Shown: piece by piece, positions 50,101 through 59,200 of the stretch | Numbering within the stretch: the first letter of the stretch is position 1 | How the letters are laid out: each line of letters starts with the position of its first letter | From: Tubulanus polymorphus | Lineage: Eukaryota > Nemertea > Palaeonemertea > Tubulaniformes > Tubulanidae | Reading direction: 5' to 3' | DNA length: 64,000 nucleotides | Assembly: GCF_964204645.1 (NCBI RefSeq) | Contig: NC_134033.1 | Location: 10,202,231 to 10,266,230 of the forward strand | Notes under the pieces: model-generated | The model's input: the letters and a program-made list of their open reading frames with translations, nothing else | The model's database searches: none | What the model was told of the DNA's origin: nothing | Program-made: the position numbers and the translations under genes

Positions 50101-53100
50101 ACCAATGCCAGCAGTTATGCGTCAACACAATCGGTGGTCACTACTGTGATTGTTATCCAGGGTATGCGCTAAAAACTGGTAGTAACTTCGAATGTCAAGG
50201 TAAAGCTACAAATGCTTATCCGTCATTTCCCTTCTAAGCATTTACTGTCTCCTATTGTATATTCATATCAAATCGTGACTCTTATATTTTGTACATACCT
50301 CAGCAAGAATCATGACCCCAAAATACTCGGACTTGAACCAAAAAGAAGCGGGTCTCTTCATGAATCGATGAAATATTTATTTAAGTAGGCATATGTAGAC
50401 ATGTTAACGACGGACGCACTTTATTTTGCAGTAACTGCGGACAACGTTTGTAATAACGGATCAGTGTGTGCTCATAGTTGTATGAGAAATGCTGGTCAAG
50501 ACCTTTGTCATTGTAATCGCGGTTATACACTTGCTTCAGATGGATTCAATTGCCTAGGTAGGTAGACTTGACCACATCCCGGAGGACCGAACAATGGCGG
50601 TTCGAATCCCGAAATGAGTTGTAATGGTGGGTTTGAATCCCGAGTTGTAATGGTGGTACATAACGAAGATCCTTATCTTTTAATTTAAGATGAAAACGAG
50701 TGTGAAAATTTAAACCCGTGCAGCGACTTGTGTATCAACACGATCGGAAGTTTCCAGTGCGCATGTCAAGACGGTTTTAGTTTGGAGAATGACCAGAAAA
50801 CATGTTCGAGTAAGAACCCTAAGTGATATCTATTTTTTCGAAATGTTATTTAATTCAAGTGATAATGCGTGTATGTTTGATATTTGTTTCCATCTCGTGT
50901 AGATATTGACGAATGTTTGTTGTCACCGTGTGGATTGAATGCGCTCTGTACAGATCTCAATGGTACATACACATGCGACTGTATGTCCGGATTCAGCGGT
51001 AGCGGTTCCTGTGAAGGTATGTTACGGGTTATCAAGGGTATGCTACGGGGTTATGCTACAGGATGGTGCCCTAGGGGTTATACTAGGTGCACTATGGGGT
51101 ACGATACGGGGAATCGTAGAGGGTATGCTAAGGGTATCCTACGGGATAATTTACGAGTTGTCCTAGGGGTGCGCTATGGGGTATGATACGCGGAACCCTA
51201 GAGGGTATGCTAAGGGGTATCCTACGGGATACTTTACGGGGTATCCTGGGGGTGCGCTACGGGGTATGATACGGGGAATCGTAGAGGGTATGCTAGTATT
51301 CTACGGGATACGTTACGGGATATCCCAGGGGACGCGCAACGGGGTAACCTAGGAGGTGCACGCTACGGGGTACTTACTATACGTAGTATCATAGGAGTTG
51401 TGCTACGGGGAACGAGACGGGATACGCTAGATGATATGCTAGCGGGTGCACGCAGCACATAATCGAAACAAGTCACAAATGAATCTTCAGTATACGTATG
51501 TATATATGATAACCGGTGTCGCCATTTCGTTTTTAGATGTAGATGAATGTAATGAGAATCCGTGCGGAGTGAATGCGGCGTGTTTGAATTTACCCGGTAT
51601 CTACACGTGTTTGTGCGATGAGGGTTACTACGGAAATCCGGATGTCTCTTGTTCAAAAGGTACGTTGTGAAAATAACGATTGCGAAATATTCTACAGCGA
51701 AGCTTTGCGTCTTACCCCTATACACATCATCTCGTGTTACCACCAGACTTCAGTTGGTCATATTGTATCGTAGCTTATTAAAAGAATCGCGTCATCTTTC
51801 TTTCGTTATAGCTGATATGATCTACGCCGGAGAATTACGACTGAAACAACAATTCAATGCCGATTTATTGAATAGAAGTTCGATCGCTTTTCATATTTTG
51901 TCTAAGAAAATAGAACAACGGGTAAGGCGAAGAAACCGCTATTAGAGATATTCATCCGTTGAATTGTATAAATATCTGAATTACTATGTGCTCGTTTATA
52001 TTTACAGCTGAACGATGTGTTTTCAAACCAATACCAGAATTTCAAATCTGCCACGATCAATAGCTTTAGGTATGTTACCATCAAATTGAGACTAGAAATT
52101 AAGAATACTTTTAATACCCAGTCAAATACCTTCAGGTTTAAGTCTGACGCGCGAGAAATATCCAATGAAGCCGAATTTGACGCATTCATTTTTGGATCTA
52201 ATGCACCTTTGATATGTGTACAATGTATGCTTAACAGTAAATTGCCTTTATCACGATTGCCACCTTTGATCACTTGTGGCTCAGGCAAAATATCTTTTTC
52301 CAACGCCGCTTATTGTGATGACGGCCCATCTTCACTCCGACTAAACCGGAATACACTTGCTGTCTCGCGTGGAACTTTATATCTGTCTCCATGCGATCCG
52401 GCGCAAGTGTGCGCACAGTTCACATAATTCTCTAGAAACTAAGACTGAAATCTGAATTGTTTTCTTTTTGTTTGTTTTTCTAGTGAAGGAAGCACTATCG
52501 CAACTTTCTCGCTGGGTTTCAGCTCGGGTGCGAACACGCCCACGTACAGCCAGCTACAAGACACATTGAGCAGTTCAGTTAATGAGTTACCATCCGGTGT
52601 CTGCATCATCGTCGGTGTTGGAAGTGCTTATTGCACCGGGTCTGCGGTGTCTGGTAAGCCTAAGCCTTTAAATCTTACAACCTTCTCAGTTCTTCGTCAA
52701 ATCTACTCCAAGACCCAGTTACCGGTACATCAAAAAGTTCAAGTCTAAAACGGCTAAGTTTGAATTTTGTCCTCTTTGAAAACATAAGGTAACCACCAGC
52801 AGTCAAACAGAAGATTTAAATTTAACTTTTCTGTGAAAGTTGACGCTATAGTTAAATTTAGTATTTGAGTTCATCTTCAATCAGCGACTTTGAGTTTACC
52901 CTTAATCTAATGAGTGAATATAGCTCTCCTTCTGGGTCCTTTGATATATGTTCTCGATTCCCCTCTCTTCAGATTTTGATGAATGCAGCAACAAAAAATT
53001 TCACTCATGCCCTCAAACAACTGAGTGTAGAAACACGTTTGGCTCATTCGAGTGTTACTGCGCCAGTGGATATATACAGACCGGTAAATCTACTACTAAT

Positions 53101-53935
53101 TCTGCTGTCGTCATTCCGGTCTGTACAGGTACGTGCAACACACGACACTACAGTGGCAAGCGAGGGTTCCTCTGACAAACTAAACTTTTTTTTCTAAATT
53201 TTTTTTTTAGATGTGAACGAGTGTTTGACCGTATGTAAATCTGCGAGTACTGATTGTGTAAACACTGCTGGAGGTTATACGTGTACTTGCAAAACCGGTT
53301 ACGTCACGAATGGAGCCGTGAATATATCCGCTTCCGGTTGTTCAGGTACGAGTAATGACACCATGCGAATACGTCATTTTGGCCGTAAACTTGGTATTTA
53401 AACCTCGGTCGCCGCTAACACATGACTGCCAAAATGACGCACCGCGACTTTAGATAAATAACCCATACAGCGGTTGTTGAAAGAGTGTCACGCGTATTGT
53501 CGGTCATAATTTCGGGCTGTGACTTGTCGTGACTTCAGTGAATCTTTTTCTTAAATGACCCGATTTTTGTATAATTTTAACATCCCGTTTCTATATTCAG
53601 TGATTTGTGTTATTATCGATTTTGTAGTAAGTGAAGTAAGTGGTGATTACTCGAATAGGACATTAGGTATTCTACTCGGGGGTCTACTAGGCGGTACCGT
53701 TGTTATACTGCTGATTGTACTGATCGTACTGAAATTGGTGGTGCCGTCGTCGGAGCGTTCCGTTACTCAAACACCAGTGAGAAGATTCAAACCTCCGTCC
53801 CCGACACGAGGAGCTGATGACGACCAGGCGGAAACTCGTCTTCCCTGGTGGAAACGTGTGCTGACACCTATAACTCGACCGACCAACAGAATCCAAGTCC
53901 AGCCTGCATCCGAACCCGGTACATCAATGGCGTGA
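23176..53935 (+). CDS. giant transmembrane mucin (repeat domain, NIDO, AMOP, VWD, EGF, SEA, TM)
   Basis: A cell-surface mucin of about 7,560 residues from ATG 23181. Exons: 23176-41570, 41655-41963, 42074-42278, 42954-43415, 43630-43832, 44086-44250, 44717-44897, 45280-45431, 45656-45779, 47753-48094, 48346-48531, 48720-48851, 49237-49365, 49576-49695, 50071-50199, 50432-50557, 50690-50809, 50903-51016, 51537-51659, 51812-51921, 52008-52069, 52484-52653, 52973-53128, 53211-53345, 53601-53935. Every junction is GT-AG and keeps frame. Domain order: Thr/Ser/Pro/Glu repeats, NIDO, AMOP, VWD with GDPH, an NFPP linker, EGFs, SEA, two EGFs, membrane helix, tail of about 75 residues. NIDO-AMOP-VWD is the MUC4 core; EGF-SEA-EGF-TM is the stalk of MUC3/13/17-type mucins. 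Expected role: a heavily O-glycosylated barrier or matrix anchor on epithelium. The start is uncertain (see 16334). Confidence 0.88.
23214..41265 (+). repeat. 27-bp coding tandem array, about 670 units, encoding mucin repeats
   Basis: The unit is 9 residues of the type TTTESTTSP, with common variants [18 protein letters not shown] and TSTEATTSP. The array runs for about 18 kb without a stop. Length changes seen are multiples of 3: one extra codon near 34232 (SLTTIP) and a 15-bp loss near 28755 and 38468 ([11 protein letters not shown]). Every unit offers many O-glycosylation sites and one Glu. Above the unit there is a higher order of about 999 bp (37 units) and kilobase block duplications. 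Unique Ser/Thr-rich sequence follows from about 41270. Confidence 0.95.
41655..42278 (+). CDS. mucin exons encoding the NIDO domain
   Basis: Exons 41655-41963 (phase 0 to 0) and 42074-42278 (phase 0 to 1). The domain starts at the end of the repeat exon (PLFPYS then NLDDGVS) and continues with [24 protein letters not shown], and then [20 protein letters not shown] and IGYSAG. These match the NIDO consensus found in nidogen, MUC4 and alpha-tectorin. Its biochemical role in these proteins is not firmly known; it is an extracellular beta-rich module. Confidence 0.88.
42600..42720 (-). repeat. dispersed repeat, copy B, inside mucin intron
   Basis: The minus strand repeats the motif order of 21968-22060: GGGGTACCCGCGGTGCTAC, CAATCGATGATTCCACG, then TTTGCTAGTAGATGGTTGGT. 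A 12-bp piece, CAATGGGGTACC, also occurs at 42431 in the opposite orientation, so the insert may extend over about 42431-42720 with inverted ends. Confidence 0.6.
42954..43415 (+). CDS. mucin exon encoding the AMOP domain
   Basis: One phase 1-1 exon. After a short link ([18 protein letters not shown]) comes the Cys-rich module: [42 protein letters not shown], then [19 protein letters not shown]. The CPCSLQQA..D and QxCCYxxxDG patterns are diagnostic of AMOP, a domain of MUC4, SUSD2 and related adhesion proteins. Confidence 0.88.
43630..45779 (+). CDS. mucin exons encoding the VWD domain and its C-terminal partner region
   Basis: Five exons: 43630-43832, 44086-44250, 44717-44897, 45280-45431 and 45656-45779. 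The first opens with [20 protein letters not shown] (GDPH codons at 43641-43652), the classic VWD start. The third has the closing block [20 protein letters not shown]. The fourth has the linker typical after VWD in MUC4-type proteins ([12 protein letters not shown]). The fifth carries the conserved CxxNxxxxxxCMYD-like pair ([20 protein letters not shown]). GDPH is the motif at which several mucins cut themselves between Asp and Pro. Confidence 0.88.
46129..46227. mobile_element. MITE, first of an adjacent pair
   Basis: Ends CAGTTCCACAGTT and AACTGTGGAACC are inverted copies; the inner arms (GAGTTAAA, ACTTTAACTCAGAG) also pair. It lies in the long intron between exons 45656-45779 and 47753-48094. 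Confidence 0.7.
46231..46333. mobile_element. MITE, second of an adjacent pair
   Basis: Same family as 46129-46227, starting three bases after it. Arms CAGTTCCACAGTTTTGAGTT and, in reverse, AACTCGGAACTGTGGAACTG; the inner TTAACTCTGAGTTAAAG pairs with CTTAACTCAGAGTTAA. A weakly related piece may lie at about 42775-42860. Confidence 0.7.
47145..47640 (-). mobile_element. 3' end of a non-LTR retrotransposon (LINE), decayed
   Basis: The minus strand reads [20 protein letters not shown], then, after an in-frame stop at 47527-47529, [40 protein letters not shown] and RHIILKL, ending at 47371. The VWNALPxELQ..xxIDxFxxxLKxHI pattern is the usual C-terminal tail of LINE reverse transcriptase proteins. 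A 3' UTR-like segment ending in AATAAA follows to about 47145. It lies antisense in a mucin intron. Confidence 0.7.
47753..48094 (+). CDS. mucin exon: NFPP linker module and start of first EGF
   Basis: A phase 1-1 exon beginning [20 protein letters not shown], with [11 protein letters not shown] and a beta-rich run ending in ARDVMQASS. An NxPP opening followed by such a beta-rich domain sits after the VWD region in MUC4-type proteins. The end ([17 protein letters not shown]) begins the first EGF-like module. Confidence 0.75.
48346..51659 (+). CDS. mucin exons: membrane-distal EGF-like series
   Basis: Nine exons, all phase 1-1: 48346-48531 (end of the first EGF plus a second, [13 protein letters not shown]), 48720-48851, 49237-49365, 49576-49695, 50071-50199, 50432-50557, 50690-50809, 50903-51016 and 51537-51659. 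Most begin with DIDEC, DVDEC, DINEC or DENEC, the calcium-binding EGF start; the one at 50432 ([10 protein letters not shown]) lacks that consensus. Identical exon phases explain how such modules multiply by exon shuffling. They should form a stiff calcium-bound stalk between VWD and SEA. Confidence 0.85.
49776..49996. mobile_element. MITE in mucin intron, about 220 bp
   Basis: Long inverted repeats: left ACCCACAGTAGATATATAGA, right TCTATATATCTACTGCGGGT. A second paired block, ACAGTTTCGGGGTT, lies inside left with AACCCCGAAACTGT inside right. No coding capacity. Confidence 0.75.
50595..50665 (+). repeat. two-copy repeat carrying a B-box-like motif
   Basis: ATGGCGGTTCGAATCCCGAA and ATGGTGGGTTTGAATCCCGA lie about 30 bp apart, each followed by GAGTTGTA. 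Probably a duplicated scrap of a tRNA-derived SINE inside a mucin intron. Confidence 0.4.
51017..51440 (+). repeat. intronic minisatellite, 82-83-bp unit made of short GGGGTATnCTAC motifs
   Basis: Variants of CTACGGGGTATGATACGGGG fill most of the intron between exons 50903-51016 and 51537-51659. The phrase GAGGGTATGCTA recurs at about 51119, 51201 and 51284, giving the 82-83-bp higher unit. It begins directly at the splice donor. Confidence 0.85.
51812..52653 (+). CDS. mucin exons encoding the SEA domain
   Basis: Three exons, 51812-51921 (phase 1 to 0), 52008-52069 (0 to 2) and 52484-52653 (2 to 1), together a 1-1 cassette. The product has [20 protein letters not shown] and [11 protein letters not shown], then [20 protein letters not shown], then [16 protein letters not shown] and the closing [13 protein letters not shown]. 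The order and spacing fit SEA. The G-S pair (codons 52488-52493) sits where MUC1-type SEA domains, with GSVVV, break their own chain; here it reads GSTIA. Confidence 0.82.
52973..53345 (+). CDS. mucin exons: membrane-proximal EGF-like pair
   Basis: Exons 52973-53128 ([20 protein letters not shown], then [13 protein letters not shown]) and 53211-53345 ([18 protein letters not shown], then [13 protein letters not shown]), both phase 1-1. They lie after SEA and before the membrane segment, the EGF-SEA-EGF order seen in vertebrate membrane mucins. Confidence 0.82.
53601..53935 (+). CDS. mucin last exon: membrane segment and cytoplasmic tail
   Basis: Acceptor TATATTCAG, phase 1. After a short link with an NRT glycosylation site comes the hydrophobic helix [20 protein letters not shown] and LIVLKLVV (about 53660-53745), then a tail of about 75 residues with [20 protein letters not shown] and a WWKR patch. 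The stop is TGA at 53933-53935. The stop overlaps GTGAGT, which could act as an alternative donor. Confidence 0.85.
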
Positions 53936-54610
53936 GTCCGGTCCCGTGTCCGATTAAGACTATATAATCTCCAACCCCATCCTGGTTCTTTGATTTACGC
54001 GCTTTCATTTTACCCTCAATACCCAGTTTAACTATCCTCAGCTATGACGTAGAACTTTATTAGCGTAGATTAGATGATGCATATCGTATGGGCGATGATT
54101 GGGTCGGAGCCAGTGTTTTATCGAGGACTTCAGAATGTGATAAAATTGTGTGATATTTCTATTTATTTTGTGATCGCCACAGATATAAAATACACTGGTT
54201 TTTAAAGGTGTTTATGTTTACTTATAATCATCTTTTCTAAACAGCTTTCAAAGAATCTATTGCAATTATATTATGATAGAAATGATAATCAAATATCAGA
54301 TAATAATAAAAAACCATAAAAATGATAATATCTTCCATTTATTGTCATGTAGCTATAATTTGTAGAAATATGAATGATTTATGATATAATATGTAAGACT
54401 TTCACCGTCCACAAATAGCAGATGAAATGATCCGGTTTTATCTATGCAAAGTTTTTCTATCGAAATTTATGATATTGATAATAATCATGATGATGATGAT
54501 GTAAATTTTAATGAGTTTCGATTGTTAATAAATTAATGATGTTGATATTGATGTTTTATGATGTTACGAATGTTTATTTTCTGGTATAAATAAAGAACAA
54601 AACATTATTT
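53936..54610 (+). terminator. mucin 3' UTR with poly(A) signal
   Basis: AATAAA at 54589-54594 is the first clear poly(A) signal downstream of the stop. The UTR includes a short GATGAT microsatellite near 54490. Confidence 0.55.
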
Positions 54611-54960
54611 AATGCTACTTACTGCATCGTCGTGCTTTCTTCTGTGGTTATTAATACATGTCCTTATAATATCAATGATGAAATATGCTTTTATATTGCA
54701 TATTTATACAACTCACAGAATAAAAACACTGCAAAAACAGATTCTCAGAATTAAAGGCAGTTTCATATATGCTTGAACAAATAGAACCCAGGATTTAGTC
54801 ATGCAAACGAGATTTTGATCTTGAAATAGGGATTGTCCCTGTTATTTATTTGGCTGGTAAATTTCGTTTGATTTTTCGATTGAGTGTCCCTTACAGACCC
54901 ACCACACCTGCCGAGAGCGAAACAGGGGGTTTGATCACGCTAATGAGATTAACAATTTAG

Positions 54961-55480
54961 ACTACCGCGCGACTGACACTGTTCGAGATTAGGTAGTTCT
55001 CTAGGCGTCGACCATTCTCGACATTTAAATCGGATGTTGAAAATAGGCGCCTATGTAACGATTATGAGAAGAGACGGCGAAATTACTCGCACTCACCCGG
55101 GTCTTGTACGTAGAAAGTAAGCGCGCTAACCAGTGGACCAATAGAACTAGTCCACTTGGCTAGTGGTTATACAGCTTGTCGCATATGCGTAACACCTAAA
55201 CCTCGCATAAATCATATTTGGAAAAGTCTATGTTTGTAGTACGTTCATCTACCTTCATCATATCTGAAACATCAGACTGTATTAGGCACTGTTTGTGAAA
55301 AGTGGTCTGCATACCCATTCTTACAAAGGAAACTTTCAAACACTGTCCTAACCAATGTGCAACTGTCTAATGAGTATATGCTGGTTTGTAACACAGGATC
55401 GAGTCCCATGAGGGCTACGGTTACGGCCGAGCAAGATGAAGCCGGATAATTTGCATCTGACAGCCCGTGCATAACAAATC
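54961..55480 (-). pseudogene. decayed partial copy of the ROCO gene 3' region
   Basis: Plus-strand text CGCGACTGACACTGTTCGAGAT, GTAGTTCTCTAGGCGTCGAC, CATTCTCGA and GTTGAAAATAGGCGCCTA matches, in order, the third exon of the ROCO gene and the intron beside it (about 56897-57020), with a deletion of about 30 bp where the CPRC codons should be. Similarity continues into the intron: TGTAGTACGTTCATCTAC, then GGCACTGTTTGTGAAAAG and ACACAGGATCGAG match pieces up to about 57270. It cannot code. Confidence 0.65.
55098..55142 (-). repeat. tRNA-like scrap, probable SINE fragment
   Basis: The minus strand contains TGGTCCACTGGTTAGCGCGC, a strong A-box-type text. No intact B box or acceptor stem is found, so no tRNA gene is called. 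Confidence 0.4.
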
Positions 55481-55489
55481 AATCAGTCC

Positions 55490-56030
55490 AACAGACCTCA
55501 AATTACTTGTAACAATCAAATACAGCATGTCCGGGACCAGATCCTCTAAACCGTATCTTTAATGAATCAGCTCAATAGACCTCAGACTCTCTACAAATAT
55601 ATACATGTATTAGAATCAGCATCTTCAAGGCCATAAATACTATTATTCTATTAGTCGAGTAGAGAGATCAAAATTATCTGGTTGCATATTGACCTGAATA
55701 TGATGCTGAGTTAATTATTATAGCTAGTCTGAAGTGTATTAAACTGATTTTATATAAAATCATTTAAATTCAAAATTTCTGCCTATGTATGGCGCAGCAG
55801 ATGCTGTGTTATTTTTGAAAGCTATTGTGTGAAGTATGTTGAACTGGTCTAAAATACACCACTCGTTATCGGTGTCGTTTATCATTATATGTAATTTGTC
55901 ATTATCTACATTATCTGTCATTATCGATGGCATTTGTCATCTGCGATCTGAAGTGAGGAATTAGGAACAGAAATTGTACTAATTCTTCAAAGGAATATCT
56001 GAGATAAATAGGTTTATATGTAAACTATTG
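55490..56030. other. non-coding stretch between the convergent genes
   Basis: AT-rich DNA between the mucin and ROCO transcripts, which run toward each other. No gene or RNA seen. Confidence 0.4.
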
Positions 56031-56036
56031 TATACT

Positions 56037-56042
56037 TTTATT
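56037..56042 (-). terminator. probable poly(A) signal of the ROCO gene
   Basis: AATAAA on the minus strand, about 235 bases after the stop at 56277. The UTR between carries three short ACTGTGGAACT-like pieces (56195-56260 on plus) resembling ends of the MITE family at 46129. Confidence 0.5.
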
Positions 56043-56276
56043 CTATCTAAAATTCTTAATATTTGAATAAAATTATCACAGTAAGTTTGACATTCATTTA
56101 TACCGTATATACAATGTACGTGTATACAATCTATTTTCGAACGTAGAGTTTAAGTGAAATTGAACCGATTCAAGTTTGCGTTAGCCGAGTACGATGGAAC
56201 TGGATCCAGAACACTGTGGAACTGGTGTCCAGAGCTGTGGAACTTGGTACCGAAGTTCTCTTTTGTACGTAATGTC

Positions 56277-59200
56277 CTAATCGTCTCTACAGCGAACTCG
56301 AGCTCCTGGAGATTTCTTCACAGATCGTCGTGAACTATTTCTGCTTCTATTCTGTGCGTTATGAGTTGAGGTTTCAGCAACCGGCTCATTCACCGTGGCC
56401 TCTGATCCAGTTTGAACATTGCTATTATTTATCTGTTGGTTTTCTGGAACAGTTTCAGAATTCTTAACAGTATCGGCACCTTCAGTGCCAGCGCCAGTAT
56501 CATTGTGTCCAGCAACATCAGTAGCATTCTCCTGTTCGGTGTATTGACCTCTGTCTAAATCAGCGACCCCACTGTCCGGTTTATTCTGGTTATCACTCCG
56601 GTTTTCAACGACATCATTGTTGTTGTTGTTATTATTAGCCTCGTCTGCGCTTGCTGTCGTCTGTTTCTGGCCGCCTTGCTCATCTGATTCCATTCTGTGC
56701 AATGAACGTTCCCTCTTTATCTTTAAGATTTCCTCTGCAAGAAGAATTAATTCATTTCAAATTTTACCGATAACTGTGGAACTGAATTCGGTTCTTTGAT
56801 CATCTGGTATCGTTAAGTCTTTATAGAAGTGACTTCTAGACTTACTTCCTCGTTTTTCCTTCGGTGGTACCAGATACAGGGTGTTGACCTCTTCACCGCA
56901 CGACTGACATGGTTTAGTATCGAGATTCTGTAGTTCTTTAGGCGTCAACCATTCTCCGATAAAACTTGCTTCCTTACATCGAGGACATTCCATCAGACGT
57001 TGAAAATAGGCGCCTAAAACGAGCCAAACCTTTGTTTGAATTATATACGAAATAAATCTAGATAAAAATGTCTGTAGTACATTCCTCTACTGAATTATCT
57101 TAACCCCCTTCTGATTATATTGGGCATTGTTAGTGAATAGAGTGGTCACCATACCTAACTGGTACCAACACAGAGCGCTCGAAAATTTTGAACTCCAACT
57201 TCACCGGTCTAATATGTGGTTTGCATGCCTGTTTGGTATGCATGGGGTCACAGGTTCGAGCGCTGCCAGGTATAGGGATACGGCATGGGCTTATCTTTTT
57301 TTCTGCGCACTAATTTTGCCTTAAATATTCCTCTTAGCCCATTAGTAACAAGATCAAGGCCCAAGAAATCTGTTAGATTTTGATGTAAAAATTTCACATT
57401 TTTGCGTTGTCCGTTTTCTAATTATGCCCTAATATGTATGTTCATGGTCCCACCAGATACAAAACTGCCTTTGAAATGCTTTATTTTAGTGAACTGACTG
57501 CAGCTAACTGATGACTATGCCTGTATTTGTGTTAGGCTGACTAGTGATTACCTGGAAACTGTTCTAAAAGTCGTTCAATATTAGCGAGAACTTGTAGCAT
57601 TATAATCCACAATATTTCTGTCTCTTTGCGTTCCGTGTCTTCATCTTTAACCTCATAACCGAGATGTCTTAAATCAACCCGAATTACTGAACTACCGTCA
57701 TCATTGCCTTCATTAGACACGCGTAGAGCAGCCTGATACTGAGCGTGTTTAGCCATCATTCCCAGCTTCCAGTGAGCTAGATACTGTAACTGATAACGCG
57801 GATGATGCAACCGAACTGTTATGCGTTGGAATAGTCCGGGCGGGATATAACGAGGGAACCGGTATAAGATACATACACCAGGATTAACCGATACGTAATT
57901 CCAGTCAGATCGAACATTCTCCGGTTCGTCCGTGTGACGTAACCAAGCCAATAATGTACGACTGACGTCTTTATCCGAAGCTTCTTCGGTTGCTTCTGCC
58001 GACAGGGTATTCCCCGATGAAGTGGCGTCTTTATCGTGACCCTGATTGACCTTCTCGGCGCTACGAGACTGCCGCTCGGAGGCACTGCCATTAATCCCCT
58101 GTTTCGATCTTGACCGTTTTACTTTCACCTTTTTGTCGACGTTTAGTTCAGTATCTTTCTTATAGTCGTGAGGAGTGAGGATATACCCGCCATTCTTCAG
58201 CCGTTTACCGAGCGGATATCCGACCTCGAAGTATTTGTTAAGATGCTCCATCGCGTCGTAGAACGAACCTTCGAAAGGAATCGCATTCGAAGCCATCGCT
58301 TTCAACATATCTTTCTCCAACACCGATTCTTTCACGTATTGTTCTTTATATTGTATGAATTTTTTCACGCCGAGACCTGCGGCCTTGAAGCAATCCTCCT
58401 GCGCGTAGTCGAGAACGTCCGTGACGTCATGACGCATCAACGCGTGCATCACTTCCGGTATGAATGAACTGCGCAGTACAACGTTATCCCTAAAAGCCGG
58501 GTGATTAGAATCGTAGAATATTTTACCCGAGTTATGGAGGAACTCGACGATGTTCGTCATTAAGTGTCGCATGCCGCATTTCGCTGAAGCCATATCAACA
58601 AATTCGGACCATTTCATGATGGGAACAGGCATCAGATTTCCGTGCTCCTCGGTGAGGTTCTCTACTTCGAGCCACAGTGACGGGATAACCCTCATCACCT
58701 GAGGAAATAGAGTCTTATTCATCGCCATTGTTTTAATAGCGGTTACTAGTTCATCCATACCGCGCATCGTAGCCGAACTGAACGCTATCACATCCGGGTA
58801 TATATCCTGCTGTAGTTTTAACAGATTCATATATAGTTTGTATTGTTCGGTGAGAGCTGGTGAAATCTGAGTGCGTTGTTTTATCTCCTGCACATCTCGC
58901 TCTATCGTCTTCAAATGTTCGTCTATATAACGGCTGATACTCTCTTTAACCTCGGCACATACCTGCAACGCCTGGGCATCCGGAACTAGATCAGCGTGAG
59001 TTCCCACTACGATCACGATTAGATGTTTTAACTTGGCAAGCAGCCAATCGATCCAAATTCCCAATTTCTCGTAGAAGTTGCGACTGTTGTATTCGGCCAC
59101 GTTGAAACAGAGTATTATCAAACATGGCGGCTCTAAGAAGAAATACTGTTCGCACTGGTAGAACGTGTTACCTGACAGATCCCATATTGATAGATTCAAC

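Noticed and set aside
56617-56799. Plus-strand reading opposite the ROCO last exons
   Set aside because: Shadow of the Asn-rich low-complexity exon on the minus strand.
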